In this document: positions 1 through 8,248 of the stretch, piece by piece
Position numbering within the stretch: position 1 is the first letter of the stretch
Layout of the letters: each line of letters starts with the position of its first letter
Origin: Candidatus Hodarchaeota archaeon
GTDB lineage: Archaea > Asgardarchaeota > Heimdallarchaeia > Hodarchaeales > Hodarchaeaceae
Reading direction: 5' to 3'
Assembly: GCA_016839815.1 (NCBI GenBank)
Contig: JAEOTM010000146.1
Coordinates: forward strand, 1 to 42,466
DNA length: 42,466 nt
Translations under genes and position numbers: made by a program
Notes under the pieces: generated by a model
What the model was told of the DNA's origin: nothing
The model's database searches: none
What the model saw: only the letters and a program-made list of their open reading frames with translations

Positions 1-2612
1 GCGGAACCTCGATATCCTCTCATGAAGTTGCGCAAGGATATGCTGAAACAACAGATCCAAGTATATTCATAAAATTCCAAGTAAAAGGAGATCCTGAACG
101 ACATTTTCTTGCGTGGACAACTACTCCTTGGACACTCCTATCAAATTTGGTTCTTGCCGTAAACGAAGAGGAGAGTTATATAGAAGTTGAGCATGAGGGA
201 GAAAGTCTAATATTCGCAAAAGATTTACTACCAAGGATCTTTTCCACCAAAAAAACAGTCATTAAGGAATATGTAGGCAAAGACCTACTTGGTATGGAAT
301 ATGAAGCCCTTTTCCCCTATACGGCTGAAAATAAAACTGGAAAAGCCCATTTTGTTGTTGCAGCTGACTTTGTTTCAATGGAAGATGGTACTGGGATTGT
401 TCATTGTGCTCCTGCATTTGGTATCGAAGACTATGAACTCTGTCAGGAAATCGGAGTAGATATGTTTAATCCCGTCTTAGAAAATGGAAATTTTGTTAAT
501 GATATGCCAGATTTTGGAGGGATGCATGTAAAAGAGGCCGATCCCCATATCATGGAGCAGTTGAAAGCAGAAAACAAGTTATTACGTGTAGAATCGATTA
601 CTCACACGTATCCGTTTTGTTGGAGATGTGATTCACCCTTACTTTACTATGCCATGGAATCTTGGTTCATAGGAATGAGTCAAGTGCGGGAACGGATTCG
701 TGAATTAAATCAACAAATCCGTTGGGTCCCTAAACATTTGAAGGATGGACGATTTGGAAATTTTCTGGATGAACTTAAAGATTGGTCACTCTCTCGCTCA
801 CGATACTGGGGTACACCATTACCAATCTGGACTTGTGAGAAAGGCCATGAATTTATTGTTGGAAGTAGAAAGGAGTTAAATACACTAACAAAAGGGGGAT
901 TACCTAAAGATTTCTCACTCCATAAACCAGATGTAGACAACATCGAAGTACACTGCCCCACGTGTAAAGCTAAAGCAACTCGGGAAGAATATGTTATTGA
1001 TGCTTGGTATGACTCTGGAGCAGCATCTTTTGCCCAATGGCATTATCCCTTTGAGAATAAAGAAGAGTTTGATAAACATTTCCCCATAGATTTCATAACA
1101 GAAGCAATTGATCAAACACGGGGTTGGTTCTACTCCCTCCTTGCTATTTCAACAGTAGTTTTTGATAAAAATCCCTATAAATCGTGTTTAACTATGGGAC
1201 ATGTGCTTACTGCTGAAGGGAAGAAAATGTCCAAATCAAAAGGTAGTGCTATCTATTCTGAGGAAGCATTTGAGAAGTTCGGGGCAGATCCAGTCCGTTG
1301 GCTCTATCTTAGTGGACCGACTTGGAATGATGTTCGATTTGGATTTGGTTTACTTGAAGATGAAATCAAAGAATTTATCCTTCCCTTATGGAATGTTTTG
1401 TCATTTTTCATCACGTATGCCAATCTTGACGAATATTCTCCCAACATGAAGAAATACAAAGTAGCATATTCCAAAAGACCATTAATAGATCGCTGGATCC
1501 TTTCGAGGTATCACAATACACTGAAAGATGTTCATTCGGCTTTCGAGAATTTGTCAATTCACCAAGCGACGAAAGCACTAAAGAGTTTTTTGACGAATGA
1601 TCTTTCAAATCTATGGATACGCCAATCACGACGTCGTTTTTGGGAAAAATCGTTAACTATCTCAAAAAAATCAGCATATTCAACGATGTATGAGGTACTG
1701 GAATCTTTATCCAAGGTTTTAGCACCTATCATTCCTTTTTTATCCGAGGAAATGTATAGAATTCTCGTTCGGAGTCAAGGAAATGGTCTAGATAGTGTTC
1801 ATTTGGAAAATTATCCTGTTTCGGACGAGAAGAGAATAAAAACAAATATAGAAGAAAGTGTGGCAATATCTCGTGAAGTTATAACAAATGGAAGGTCTAT
1901 CAGAGCCAAGAAAGATCTAAAAGCACGTTGGCCACTTCAAGAGGTAATTTTAGTTACGAATGCAGCTGGAAAGAAAGCCATAACATCGTGTAAGGATTTA
2001 ATCCTGCAAGAACTGAATGTTAAATCATTAGAATTTTCTGATGATCCTTTGGCATTTCAAGACATTGAATTTGCTCCTAACTTCAAACAACTTGGCCCAA
2101 AGTTTAAGAAAAACGCAAATGATGTTGCAACATGGATGAAATCCCAAAAAGGTGAAACAGCTAAAGAAATTGCTCAGATTTTAACAGAAAAAGGTGAATA
2201 TCAACTCACTCTAAACGGGGATGATCTTACCATAAGTAAAGAGGACTTGGAAGTTAGAATCACGGAAAAAGAAGGATTTAGTGGAGCTAGCTTTAAGGAA
2301 GGTGATCTTTTCTTGAATCTATCCCAGACTGATGAGCTCATTCATGAAGGATTTATCAGAGATCTAATCCGTCGAATCCAATCTATGCGAAAAGATTTGG
2401 AGTTAGTTTATGACGCGAACATTTCTGTTCATCTTACTAAATTAGATCCCACAACAAAGAAAATTGTTAAGGAATTTTCCTCATTAATTCAAGAGGAAGT
2501 GTTGGCGACGAATTTGGATTTTTCAGCTATTAAAAAAGGATTCAAAAAGGATTGGGCAATCCAAGATCCTCAAGGAAATACACGCAACGTCTTAATAAAT
2601 ATTGAATCTTAA
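1..2612 (+). CDS. ileS: Isoleucyl-tRNA synthetase, 5'-truncated by window edge
   Basis: Class I aminoacyl-tRNA synthetase that charges tRNA-Ile in the cytoplasm. The open frame runs in from the left edge (first full codon at base 3), so the N-terminus with the HIGH signature is outside the window; about 869 residues are visible. The piece begins in the CP1 editing domain, with the threonine-rich AWTTTPWT motif near bases 111-134. The DAWYDSGAASFAQW stretch and the KMSKS loop (GKKMSKSKG, around bases 1218-1244) follow, then a helical anticodon-binding domain and a long C-terminal extension. The CxxC pair in the WTCEKGHE...CPTC stretch may bind zinc. The TTG at 147 opens a long ORF but is not the start, because homology continues upstream of it. 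alaS begins 30 bp after the stop, so the two are probably co-transcribed. Identification is secure; the taxonomic origin is not. Confidence 0.97.
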   Translation, partial: GTSISSHEVAQGYAETTDPSIFIKFQVKGDPERHFLAWTTTPWTLLSNLVLAVNEEESYIEVEHEGESLIFAKDLLPRIFSTKKTVIKEYVGKDLLGMEYEALFPYTAENKTGKAHFVVAADFVSMEDGTGIVHCAPAFGIEDYELCQEIGVDMFNPVLENGNFVNDMPDFGGMHVKEADPHIMEQLKAENKLLRVESITHTYPFCWRCDSPLLYYAMESWFIGMSQVRERIRELNQQIRWVPKHLKDGRFGNFLDELKDWSLSRSRYWGTPLPIWTCEKGHEFIVGSRKELNTLTKGGLPKDFSLHKPDVDNIEVHCPTCKAKATREEYVIDAWYDSGAASFAQWHYPFENKEEFDKHFPIDFITEAIDQTRGWFYSLLAISTVVFDKNPYKSCLTMGHVLTAEGKKMSKSKGSAIYSEEAFEKFGADPVRWLYLSGPTWNDVRFGFGLLEDEIKEFILPLWNVLSFFITYANLDEYSPNMKKYKVAYSKRPLIDRWILSRYHNTLKDVHSAFENLSIHQATKALKSFLTNDLSNLWIRQSRRRFWEKSLTISKKSAYSTMYEVLESLSKVLAPIIPFLSEEMYRILVRSQGNGLDSVHLENYPVSDEKRIKTNIEESVAISREVITNGRSIRAKKDLKARWPLQEVILVTNAAGKKAITSCKDLILQELNVKSLEFSDDPLAFQDIEFAPNFKQLGPKFKKNANDVATWMKSQKGETAKEIAQILTEKGEYQLTLNGDDLTISKEDLEVRITEKEGFSGASFKEGDLFLNLSQTDELIHEGFIRDLIRRIQSMRKDLELVYDANISVHLTKLDPTTKKIVKEFSSLIQEEVLATNLDFSAIKKGFKKDWAIQDPQGNTRNVLINIES

Positions 2613-2642
2613 TACAAATTTACAATGACGAGGAGACAAGCT

Positions 2643-4418
2643 ATGGATTCGAACACCTTAAGAAAAATGTATTTACAGTTCTTTGAGGATAAAAACCATG
2701 TAATTATTCCTTCAGCATCAATTTTTCCAGAAAATGACCCCACAGTGTTATTTACTACGGCAGGGATGCATCCCTTACAAGTTTATTTCACTGGAGAACC
2801 ACATCCCTCTGGAAAACGTATTACCAATAGCCAAAAATGCATTCGTACTGGAGATATTGATGATGTAGGAGACCCTACTCATCTTACCTTTTTTGAAATG
2901 CTAGGAAATTGGTCATTAGGCGATTATTTCAAAGAAGAAGCCATTACGATGAGCTGGGAATTCCTTACATCACCTGATTGGCTAGGAATTGACCCTGAAC
3001 GTTTGTCAGTTACTGTCTTTGAAGGAGATGAAGATGTCCCCAGAGATGAGGAATCAGCATCAATATGGCAAAAAATGGGGGTACCTGATAAACGTATTTA
3101 TTTTCTTCCACGAGAGGATAATTGGTGGGGTCCGGCAGGTTCCACAGGACCTTGTGGACCTGACACCGAGATATTTTTTGATACAGGAAGAGAATCGTGT
3201 TCAAAGGAGTGTCGTCCTGGTTGTCATTGTGGCAAGTACTTTGAAATCTGGAATGACGTCTTTATGAGCTATAATAAATTAGCAGATGGTTCATTCGAAA
3301 AATTAGCCCAACATAATGTCGATACTGGAATGGGTATCGAACGGACAGTTGCAGTACTTAATGGAGCAACTACCATTCATGAAATCGATACGATTCAACC
3401 AATCACCGATCGTGTGAAGAGATATGCAAAAATTAAAACTGAGCCTACCGATGAGCAACGAAAATCGATAAACATCATTGCAGATCATATTCGATCCGCA
3501 ACCTTTATTCTAGGTGATGACAAGAGTGTCTCCCCTTCCAACTTAGGACAAGGATATGTCCTTCGAAGGTTTATTCGAGGAATAATTCGACAAGGAAATC
3601 AGTTGAATATTAAACAACGCTTTCTTCCTACACTAGCTGAAATTGTTATAGGAATATATTCTGACGTTTACCCAGAACTTGAACGAAACAAAGTTTTCAT
3701 TATTGAGAATTTAACTCAAGAGGAAAAGAAATTTTCAACCACTTTGAAACGAGGCCTTAAGCGTCTAAGTAAAATTTTAGATGAAACAGGAACATTGACA
3801 GGCGAGGATGCATTTCTTCTATTCACATCATTTGGTTTTCCATTAGAAATGACCATGGAAATCGCGAAGGAAAAGAATATCACCATAGATACTCAAGCAT
3901 TCCAAAAAGAATTCACTCAACACAAAGATCTTTCAAGAAAAGCCACTTCTGGTACATTTAAGAGCGGTCTCGCTGATCACACAGAGAAGACAACTCGTCT
4001 TCATACAGCCACTCATCTATTACAGCAAGCTTTACGAGATGTCCTAGGGAACCATGTCGAGCAAAAAGGAAGTAATATCACTCCAGAGCGAACAAGATTT
4101 GATTTTACTCACCCTGAAAAGCTTACACCAGAGGAAATTAAAAAAGTAGAACAAATTGTCAATAATAAAATAAAAGAGAGTCTTGCGGTAAAAAGCGAAA
4201 TCGTTTCTCCTATCGAAGCAAAAAACAGTGGAGCATTAGGATTTTTTGAAGACAAGTACCAAACAAAAGTATCTGTATATTCTGTGGGTGAATTTTCTAA
4301 AGAGATCTGTACAGGTCCTCATGTTAAAAATACTAAGGAAATTGGAAAATTTATCATTCAAAAACAGAAAAATATTGGCGCAGGCCTAATGAGAATCCGA
4401 GCAAAAATTGAACCTTAG
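2643..4418 (+). CDS. alaS: Alanyl-tRNA synthetase, short form lacking C-Ala domain
   Basis: Class II synthetase charging tRNA-Ala. The N-terminal two thirds is the aminoacylation domain (motifs around LFTTAGMHPLQVYF, TFFEMLGNWSLGDYF and GPAGSTGPCGPDTE). It is followed by the tRNA-recognition helical region with GQGYVLRRFIRG, and by an editing domain with the metal ligands HTATH and CTGPH. The protein then stops at RIRAKIEP, so the C-Ala (DHHA1-like) domain of most AlaRS is absent: 591 residues against roughly 850-900. This short form and its wording resemble AlaRS of Candidate Phyla Radiation bacteria, from memory of those sequences. An ATG at 2625 is also in frame, but GAGGAG at 2630-2635 lies 7 nt before the ATG at 2643, so 2643 is preferred. 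Probably in an operon with ileS. Confidence 0.95.
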   Translation: MDSNTLRKMYLQFFEDKNHVIIPSASIFPENDPTVLFTTAGMHPLQVYFTGEPHPSGKRITNSQKCIRTGDIDDVGDPTHLTFFEMLGNWSLGDYFKEEAITMSWEFLTSPDWLGIDPERLSVTVFEGDEDVPRDEESASIWQKMGVPDKRIYFLPREDNWWGPAGSTGPCGPDTEIFFDTGRESCSKECRPGCHCGKYFEIWNDVFMSYNKLADGSFEKLAQHNVDTGMGIERTVAVLNGATTIHEIDTIQPITDRVKRYAKIKTEPTDEQRKSINIIADHIRSATFILGDDKSVSPSNLGQGYVLRRFIRGIIRQGNQLNIKQRFLPTLAEIVIGIYSDVYPELERNKVFIIENLTQEEKKFSTTLKRGLKRLSKILDETGTLTGEDAFLLFTSFGFPLEMTMEIAKEKNITIDTQAFQKEFTQHKDLSRKATSGTFKSGLADHTEKTTRLHTATHLLQQALRDVLGNHVEQKGSNITPERTRFDFTHPEKLTPEEIKKVEQIVNNKIKESLAVKSEIVSPIEAKNSGALGFFEDKYQTKVSVYSVGEFSKEICTGPHVKNTKEIGKFIIQKQKNIGAGLMRIRAKIEP

Positions 4419-4424
4419 TAAAAA

Positions 4425-5186
4425 TTAAAAACCAGTTAACTTAATTTGGGGAGGGGTTCCAATGATAGATAGAATACTGTGGTTTGGGATTTCGCTCCAA
4501 GAGGAATCTTTAATCCCCCCTAAATCAAGTTTCTCTGAGCAAATAGTTACACCTAATTTAGATTTATAATAAAATAATGAATAGTAATCCTGGTGCTCTG
4601 CAGCACAACGGACTGCATAAAGCTCCTGTCCATTACTCATGATACTGTTGAGTGCAGAATACTGAACATCAATTCGTGTAAGATTTTTGATCAATTTACG
4701 AACTTTAGAATCAGTATTTTTTTCTTCAATCAAATCTGTTAAGAGGTAGTGAAAAAAAAATTCCGAATCAGAATTGTCTGAGGTAATTTGGTACTGTTTG
4801 GATTGCGTCAAGTTTTCTGCGTTATAAACTGTTCCATTATGGATAAAAGCCCAAGATGAGGAAAGAAAAGGTTGGCTATTTGGTAAGGAAACTCGAATTT
4901 TCGGACTAGCTTTTCTCAGATGGTACAATAGCACACGAGGTTGGAAAGCAAACGAGTGAACTATAGAATCATATTCTGGCGCTGTCATAGCATTCCCTAA
5001 AAATTTTCCAGTCAGTTCCATGCCTGAATTATCAGATTTTAACGCAGCTACTCCCCATCCGTCTAGGTGACCAGGTAAGATATTTGGGAGCCTTAGTATC
5101 TTGCCCTTTTCCGATAATTCTTGGAATTCGTGTAAAATCTCCTTCCAACATTCTACTGACCCTAAGATTCCAAGAAGTCGACACAT
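4425..5186 (-). CDS. Class II glutamine amidotransferase domain protein
   Basis: Probable N-terminal-nucleophile glutamine amidotransferase that releases ammonia from glutamine, of the stand-alone GATase_4/GATase_6 (YafJ/EgtC-like) type. With the start at the ATG at 5186 the protein begins Met-Cys-Arg-Leu-Leu-Gly, which places the catalytic Cys at position 2 after Met removal. A GTG at 5195 would add three residues in front of the nucleophile, so 5186 is chosen. Further family signatures are GHLDGWGVA near residue 43, the HLRKASP arginine motif, and the oxyanion segment WAFIHNGTVYN. No synthase domain is attached, so the ammonia acceptor is unknown. It is the last gene of the minus-strand run, 37 nt behind nadE. 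Its stop lies 6 nt from that of the convergent alaS. Family is well supported; substrate is unknown. Confidence 0.82.
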   Translation of the reverse strand: MCRLLGILGSVECWKEILHEFQELSEKGKILRLPNILPGHLDGWGVAALKSDNSGMELTGKFLGNAMTAPEYDSIVHSFAFQPRVLLYHLRKASPKIRVSLPNSQPFLSSSWAFIHNGTVYNAENLTQSKQYQITSDNSDSEFFFHYLLTDLIEEKNTDSKVRKLIKNLTRIDVQYSALNSIMSNGQELYAVRCAAEHQDYYSLFYYKSKLGVTICSEKLDLGGIKDSSWSEIPNHSILSIIGTPPQIKLTGF

Positions 5187-5223
5187 ATGACTCACAAAAT
5201 TCCGATTTTTTGATTTAACTCGG

Positions 5224-6081
5224 TTAAAAATGTTTGGGCTTGGTTAATGGTATCCGCCAATCAATATTGGGGGTTCGTACTCCTAATTTGAAAATGATTG
5301 GCCCTCTTCTTTTGTGTTCACTGGTATATATTAGAGCTCTTACTTTTTTAATCTCAGAGAGAGGGAATTTTGTTAGCTCAACAATCTGTTGATCGGTTTG
5401 GAAGAGTTCAAGTCCATAGAGTATCGAATCAAGCTGTGTATAGCTCATCCCTATTTCAGCTTCATCTGTTTGACCTTTGGTTAACCCTGCACTTGGAGGC
5501 TTTTCTAAAAACGGTTTAGGCAGTTTTAAGTACTTTGCCAGCTGGTAAACATGTGTCTTATACACATCACCAATTGGTAGGATATCTACGCCTCCGTCGC
5601 CATATTTAGTAAAATATCCGATCATTATTTCGCTTTTATTCCCTGCTCCACAAACTAAATAGTTCTTTTTATTAGCATGAAAGTACAAGTAAGTTTGTAA
5701 CAGTCGTGGTTTAATATTCATCCATGCCAAGTCAGATAAATCCTCTTTTTCGTCAATAGTATTTGAAAATTGATCTATAACACTTTGAATGTCAAATTGG
5801 TTTAATTCAAGCTTCAATTGTTTACATAATGTTTTTATATCCGCAATATCAGATTCTAATGAATTATTATTTCGTAAAAATATTGGAAAAACATTCTTTG
5901 CTCCTAAAGACTTTGTAGCAAGTGTAACAACTACAGCAGAGTCGATACCTCCACTTAACCCCATAACTATTCCTTTTACATCCGCTTCTGATATTCGTGT
6001 TTGGATAAAATCTTGAATAAGTTCACTTGTTCTAACAACATCAATGGAAGGAATACTTTGAATTTTTGATTTAGATGTCAT
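5224..6081 (-). CDS. nadE: NAD+ synthetase (NadE), synthetase domain only
   Basis: Makes NAD by amidating deamido-NAD with ATP, the last step of NAD biosynthesis. The PP-loop SGGIDSA is at residues 43-49. GNKSEIMIGYFTKYGDGG, LPIGDVYKT and KPPSAGLTKGQTDE.EIG are the standard NadE active-site segments. At 285 residues it has no fused glutaminase domain. Its start overlaps by 11 bp the end of a nitrilase-type gene (6071-6901) whose best-matching motifs are those of the NadE glutaminase domain, so the two probably act as a split glutamine-dependent NAD synthetase. The ATG at 6081 has a weak purine-rich sequence (GGAAGAG) ahead of it. Glutamine synthetase lies two genes upstream. Identification is firm; the split-complex idea is inference. 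Confidence 0.95.
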   Translation of the reverse strand: MTSKSKIQSIPSIDVVRTSELIQDFIQTRISEADVKGIVMGLSGGIDSAVVVTLATKSLGAKNVFPIFLRNNNSLESDIADIKTLCKQLKLELNQFDIQSVIDQFSNTIDEKEDLSDLAWMNIKPRLLQTYLYFHANKKNYLVCGAGNKSEIMIGYFTKYGDGGVDILPIGDVYKTHVYQLAKYLKLPKPFLEKPPSAGLTKGQTDEAEIGMSYTQLDSILYGLELFQTDQQIVELTKFPLSEIKKVRALIYTSEHKRRGPIIFKLGVRTPNIDWRIPLTKPKHF

Positions 6082-6901
6082 AATAACTCTCTTCCAATTG
6101 TTTGAAAATCCAAGAGGGTAAATCTTTCAATGTAGGAACAAAATTCTTGGCGCTTCGAGCACTTTCCATAGATAAAGTATAAATTCCAAAATCAGGTTTA
6201 TCGTAGGAGAGCTTTGCGATTTGTTTCCCTGTTGCAGAACGAACCTCTGATCCACCCCAAAAAATCAAATCATCTTGAATTCCTGATTGATTAACATAGA
6301 TAAAATTTATCGTGTTTTCCATCGCCCTGGCTGGAATGAATGTTTCAAAATATTGTCGTCTTACCCCAGGGGAAGCTGATATACATATGCTTGTATGAGC
6401 TCCTAGAAGTGCATGAGCTCGTGTGATTTCAGGACTAAAGATATCATAACATATTTGCATACCAATCTTCCCCATTGGAGTATCAATTACATTTATTACT
6501 GGAGAAGTCCTGAAATATCGCCTTTCATTAAAAACAGAATGGTTAGGAAGAAATATCTTTCGACTTTTTCCAAGAAAACCTTCTGGCCCAAACATCACGG
6601 CAGTATTATAAAGTAACCCAGGAACAGACGACTCTGGTAAACCTGCGATTAAATAACAAGCATTTTTCTGTGAAATCTCCCTAAGTTGCTTACTTAGAGG
6701 ACCCGAGGGGACTGGTTCAGCTAGTTGATATACATCATCATGCATTAGATAGCCAGTCACGGATAATTCAGGAAAAACAACAACGGTTTCTAGATCGTTA
6801 TCCACCTCAAGGTTTTCACAGATATCGGAGATTATGCGTAAATTGGATTCTGGATCAGCTTGATGTGAATGAATTTGTGCAAGTGCTACACGAAACTTCA
6901 C
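6071..6901 (-). CDS. Nitrilase-superfamily glutaminase, likely partner of NadE
   Basis: Carbon-nitrogen hydrolase with the Glu-Lys-Cys triad visible: E45 in FPELSVTGY, K115 in SRKIFLPN and C151 in MQICYDIFSPE. The stretch KIFLPNHSVFNERRYF closely follows the motif seen in the glutaminase domain of glutamine-dependent NAD synthetases (LPNYxVFDExRYF). That points to hydrolysis of glutamine to feed ammonia to NadE rather than to a general amidase. It overlaps nadE by 11 bp and lies 18 nt after glnA. The start is GTG at 6901, preceded by GAGGT with about 8 nt spacing. In most bacteria this domain and NadE are one polypeptide, so the separation is the notable point. Another nitrilase in this window (20959) has a different, omega-amidase-like signature. 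Confidence 0.85.
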   Translation of the reverse strand: MKFRVALAQIHSHQADPESNLRIISDICENLEVDNDLETVVVFPELSVTGYLMHDDVYQLAEPVPSGPLSKQLREISQKNACYLIAGLPESSVPGLLYNTAVMFGPEGFLGKSRKIFLPNHSVFNERRYFRTSPVINVIDTPMGKIGMQICYDIFSPEITRAHALLGAHTSICISASPGVRRQYFETFIPARAMENTINFIYVNQSGIQDDLIFWGGSEVRSATGKQIAKLSYDKPDFGIYTLSMESARSAKNFVPTLKDLPSWIFKQLEESYYDI

Positions 6902-6919
6902 TTGGTTTACCTCATATTC

Positions 6920-8200
6920 TTAAACGTCAATATATTCTTTCCAATCCCAATCAGTAACTTGGGTAGAATATTGAAGCCATTCTTTTTTCTTTAATTTAAT
7001 GAAATGATCAAAGATATGGGAACCCAGCGCTTTTTGAATAACACGATCATTTTCCAAACAGGTTAGCGCCTGGAAAAGATTTCCAGGAAGATTTCTTACA
7101 CCAAGTTTTTCTCGCTCCTGAGATGTTAAATCAAAGATATTAGATTTGACTGGAGGTGGAAGTTCTAACTCACGATCGATACCATCCATACCTGCTGCAA
7201 TTATTGCGGTTAAAGCTAAGTAAGGATTAGTGCTTGGATCAGGACATCGATATTCAAATCGTGCTGAATTTGGATCTTGAAACATTGGGATTCTGCATAA
7301 TGTAGATCTATTTAATGGGGCCCATGCAATATAAACTGGTGCTTCGAACCCTGGTACAAGTCGTTTAAACGAATTTACAGTAGGTGCTACTATAACAGTC
7401 AATGCTTCTGCATGATCAAGGATTCCTGCCATAAATTGTTCTCCAAGGGTGGATACTTCGCTGGGTTTTCCAGAGCTAAATAGATTTGTTTCCCCTTCCC
7501 AAAGAGAGAGATGAAAATGCATTCCATTTCCATTAGCGTCTCCGAACGGTTTTGGCATGAAAGTCGCCGAATAGCCAATCTTTGCAGCAAGAGCTCGGAC
7601 TACTGCTTTATAGGTGACAATTGAGTCCGCTGTATGCAATGCTTCTGAGTGTTTTATTTCAATTTCATATTGGCCTGATCCAACCTCATGGTGATGTACT
7701 TTGCAAGTGATGCCAGCTTTCTCCAAATGAGAGGGAAAGCGTTTAATTACTCCCTCTGCGATTGCATTGGGAAATATGTCAGCATATTTTCCCGTATCTA
7801 CTGGCTTATTATCCTCTAAAAGGAAAAATTCCGGTTCGGGGCCAACTTTTAGGATCCAATCACGAGGTTTTAATTTTTCTTCAATTAAAGCCTTTAACCG
7901 TGAACGTGTATCTCCCACAAACACTTTATCATGTTGACGAACCTCACACATTACTGCTATTTTTGGTTCTTCAGTATAGGATAGTTCAATTATACTTTCT
8001 GGATCGGGAATTAAATGTAGGTCTGAATTTTCAAGTGGAGTAAATCCAGCAACGGAACTACCATCTATATTCGCTCCCTCGGAAAATACGGGATCTGATT
8101 GAGCCGTTTGAAAATCGTGAATGTCAACTGGAACATTCATTGCTTTAAGTTTTCCATGAATATCTACAAAACGAATTTCTAGAACGCTAAACACGGTCAT
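6920..8200 (-). CDS. glnA: Glutamine synthetase, type I (short alpha form)
   Basis: ATP-dependent ligation of ammonia to glutamate. At 426 residues it matches the short GSI-alpha class. Signatures are IDGSSVAGF near residue 45, the metal-binding GPEPEFFLLE and HHHEVGSGQYEIE, the NGNGMHFHLSLW segment, the NSFKRLVPG loop and NRSTLCRIP. The 25-residue insertion and the Tyr adenylylation site of the beta class are not seen near the C-terminus (CLENDRVIQKALG), so adenylylation control is unlikely. The ATG at 8200 follows a TATA-like TTAAATAG about 28-36 nt upstream, which suggests glnA can also be transcribed from its own promoter inside the ten-gene run. Downstream neighbours (glutaminase-NadE, class II amidotransferase) are glutamine consumers. 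Very secure. Confidence 0.97.
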   Translation of the reverse strand: MTVFSVLEIRFVDIHGKLKAMNVPVDIHDFQTAQSDPVFSEGANIDGSSVAGFTPLENSDLHLIPDPESIIELSYTEEPKIAVMCEVRQHDKVFVGDTRSRLKALIEEKLKPRDWILKVGPEPEFFLLEDNKPVDTGKYADIFPNAIAEGVIKRFPSHLEKAGITCKVHHHEVGSGQYEIEIKHSEALHTADSIVTYKAVVRALAAKIGYSATFMPKPFGDANGNGMHFHLSLWEGETNLFSSGKPSEVSTLGEQFMAGILDHAEALTVIVAPTVNSFKRLVPGFEAPVYIAWAPLNRSTLCRIPMFQDPNSARFEYRCPDPSTNPYLALTAIIAAGMDGIDRELELPPPVKSNIFDLTSQEREKLGVRNLPGNLFQALTCLENDRVIQKALGSHIFDHFIKLKKKEWLQYSTQVTDWDWKEYIDV

Positions 8201-8227
8201 TACCTTAGCTACAAACGAGAAATCCGT

Positions 8228-8236
8228 CCTATTTAA
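8228..8236 (-). promoter_or_regulatory. TATA-like box upstream of glnA
   Basis: On the minus strand TTAAATAGG lies 28-36 nt before the glnA ATG, in the 48-nt gap between the chbG-like stop and glnA. With archaeal spacing the transcript would have only a few nucleotides of leader. Seen directly as sequence; function is inferred. Confidence 0.45.
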
Positions 8237-8248
8237 CCTAAGCTATAT

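Noticed and set aside
147..149. TTG at 147 as the start of ileS
   Set aside because: IleRS homology (SHEVAQGY, AWTTTPWT) continues in frame upstream to the window edge, so the gene is truncated by the window.
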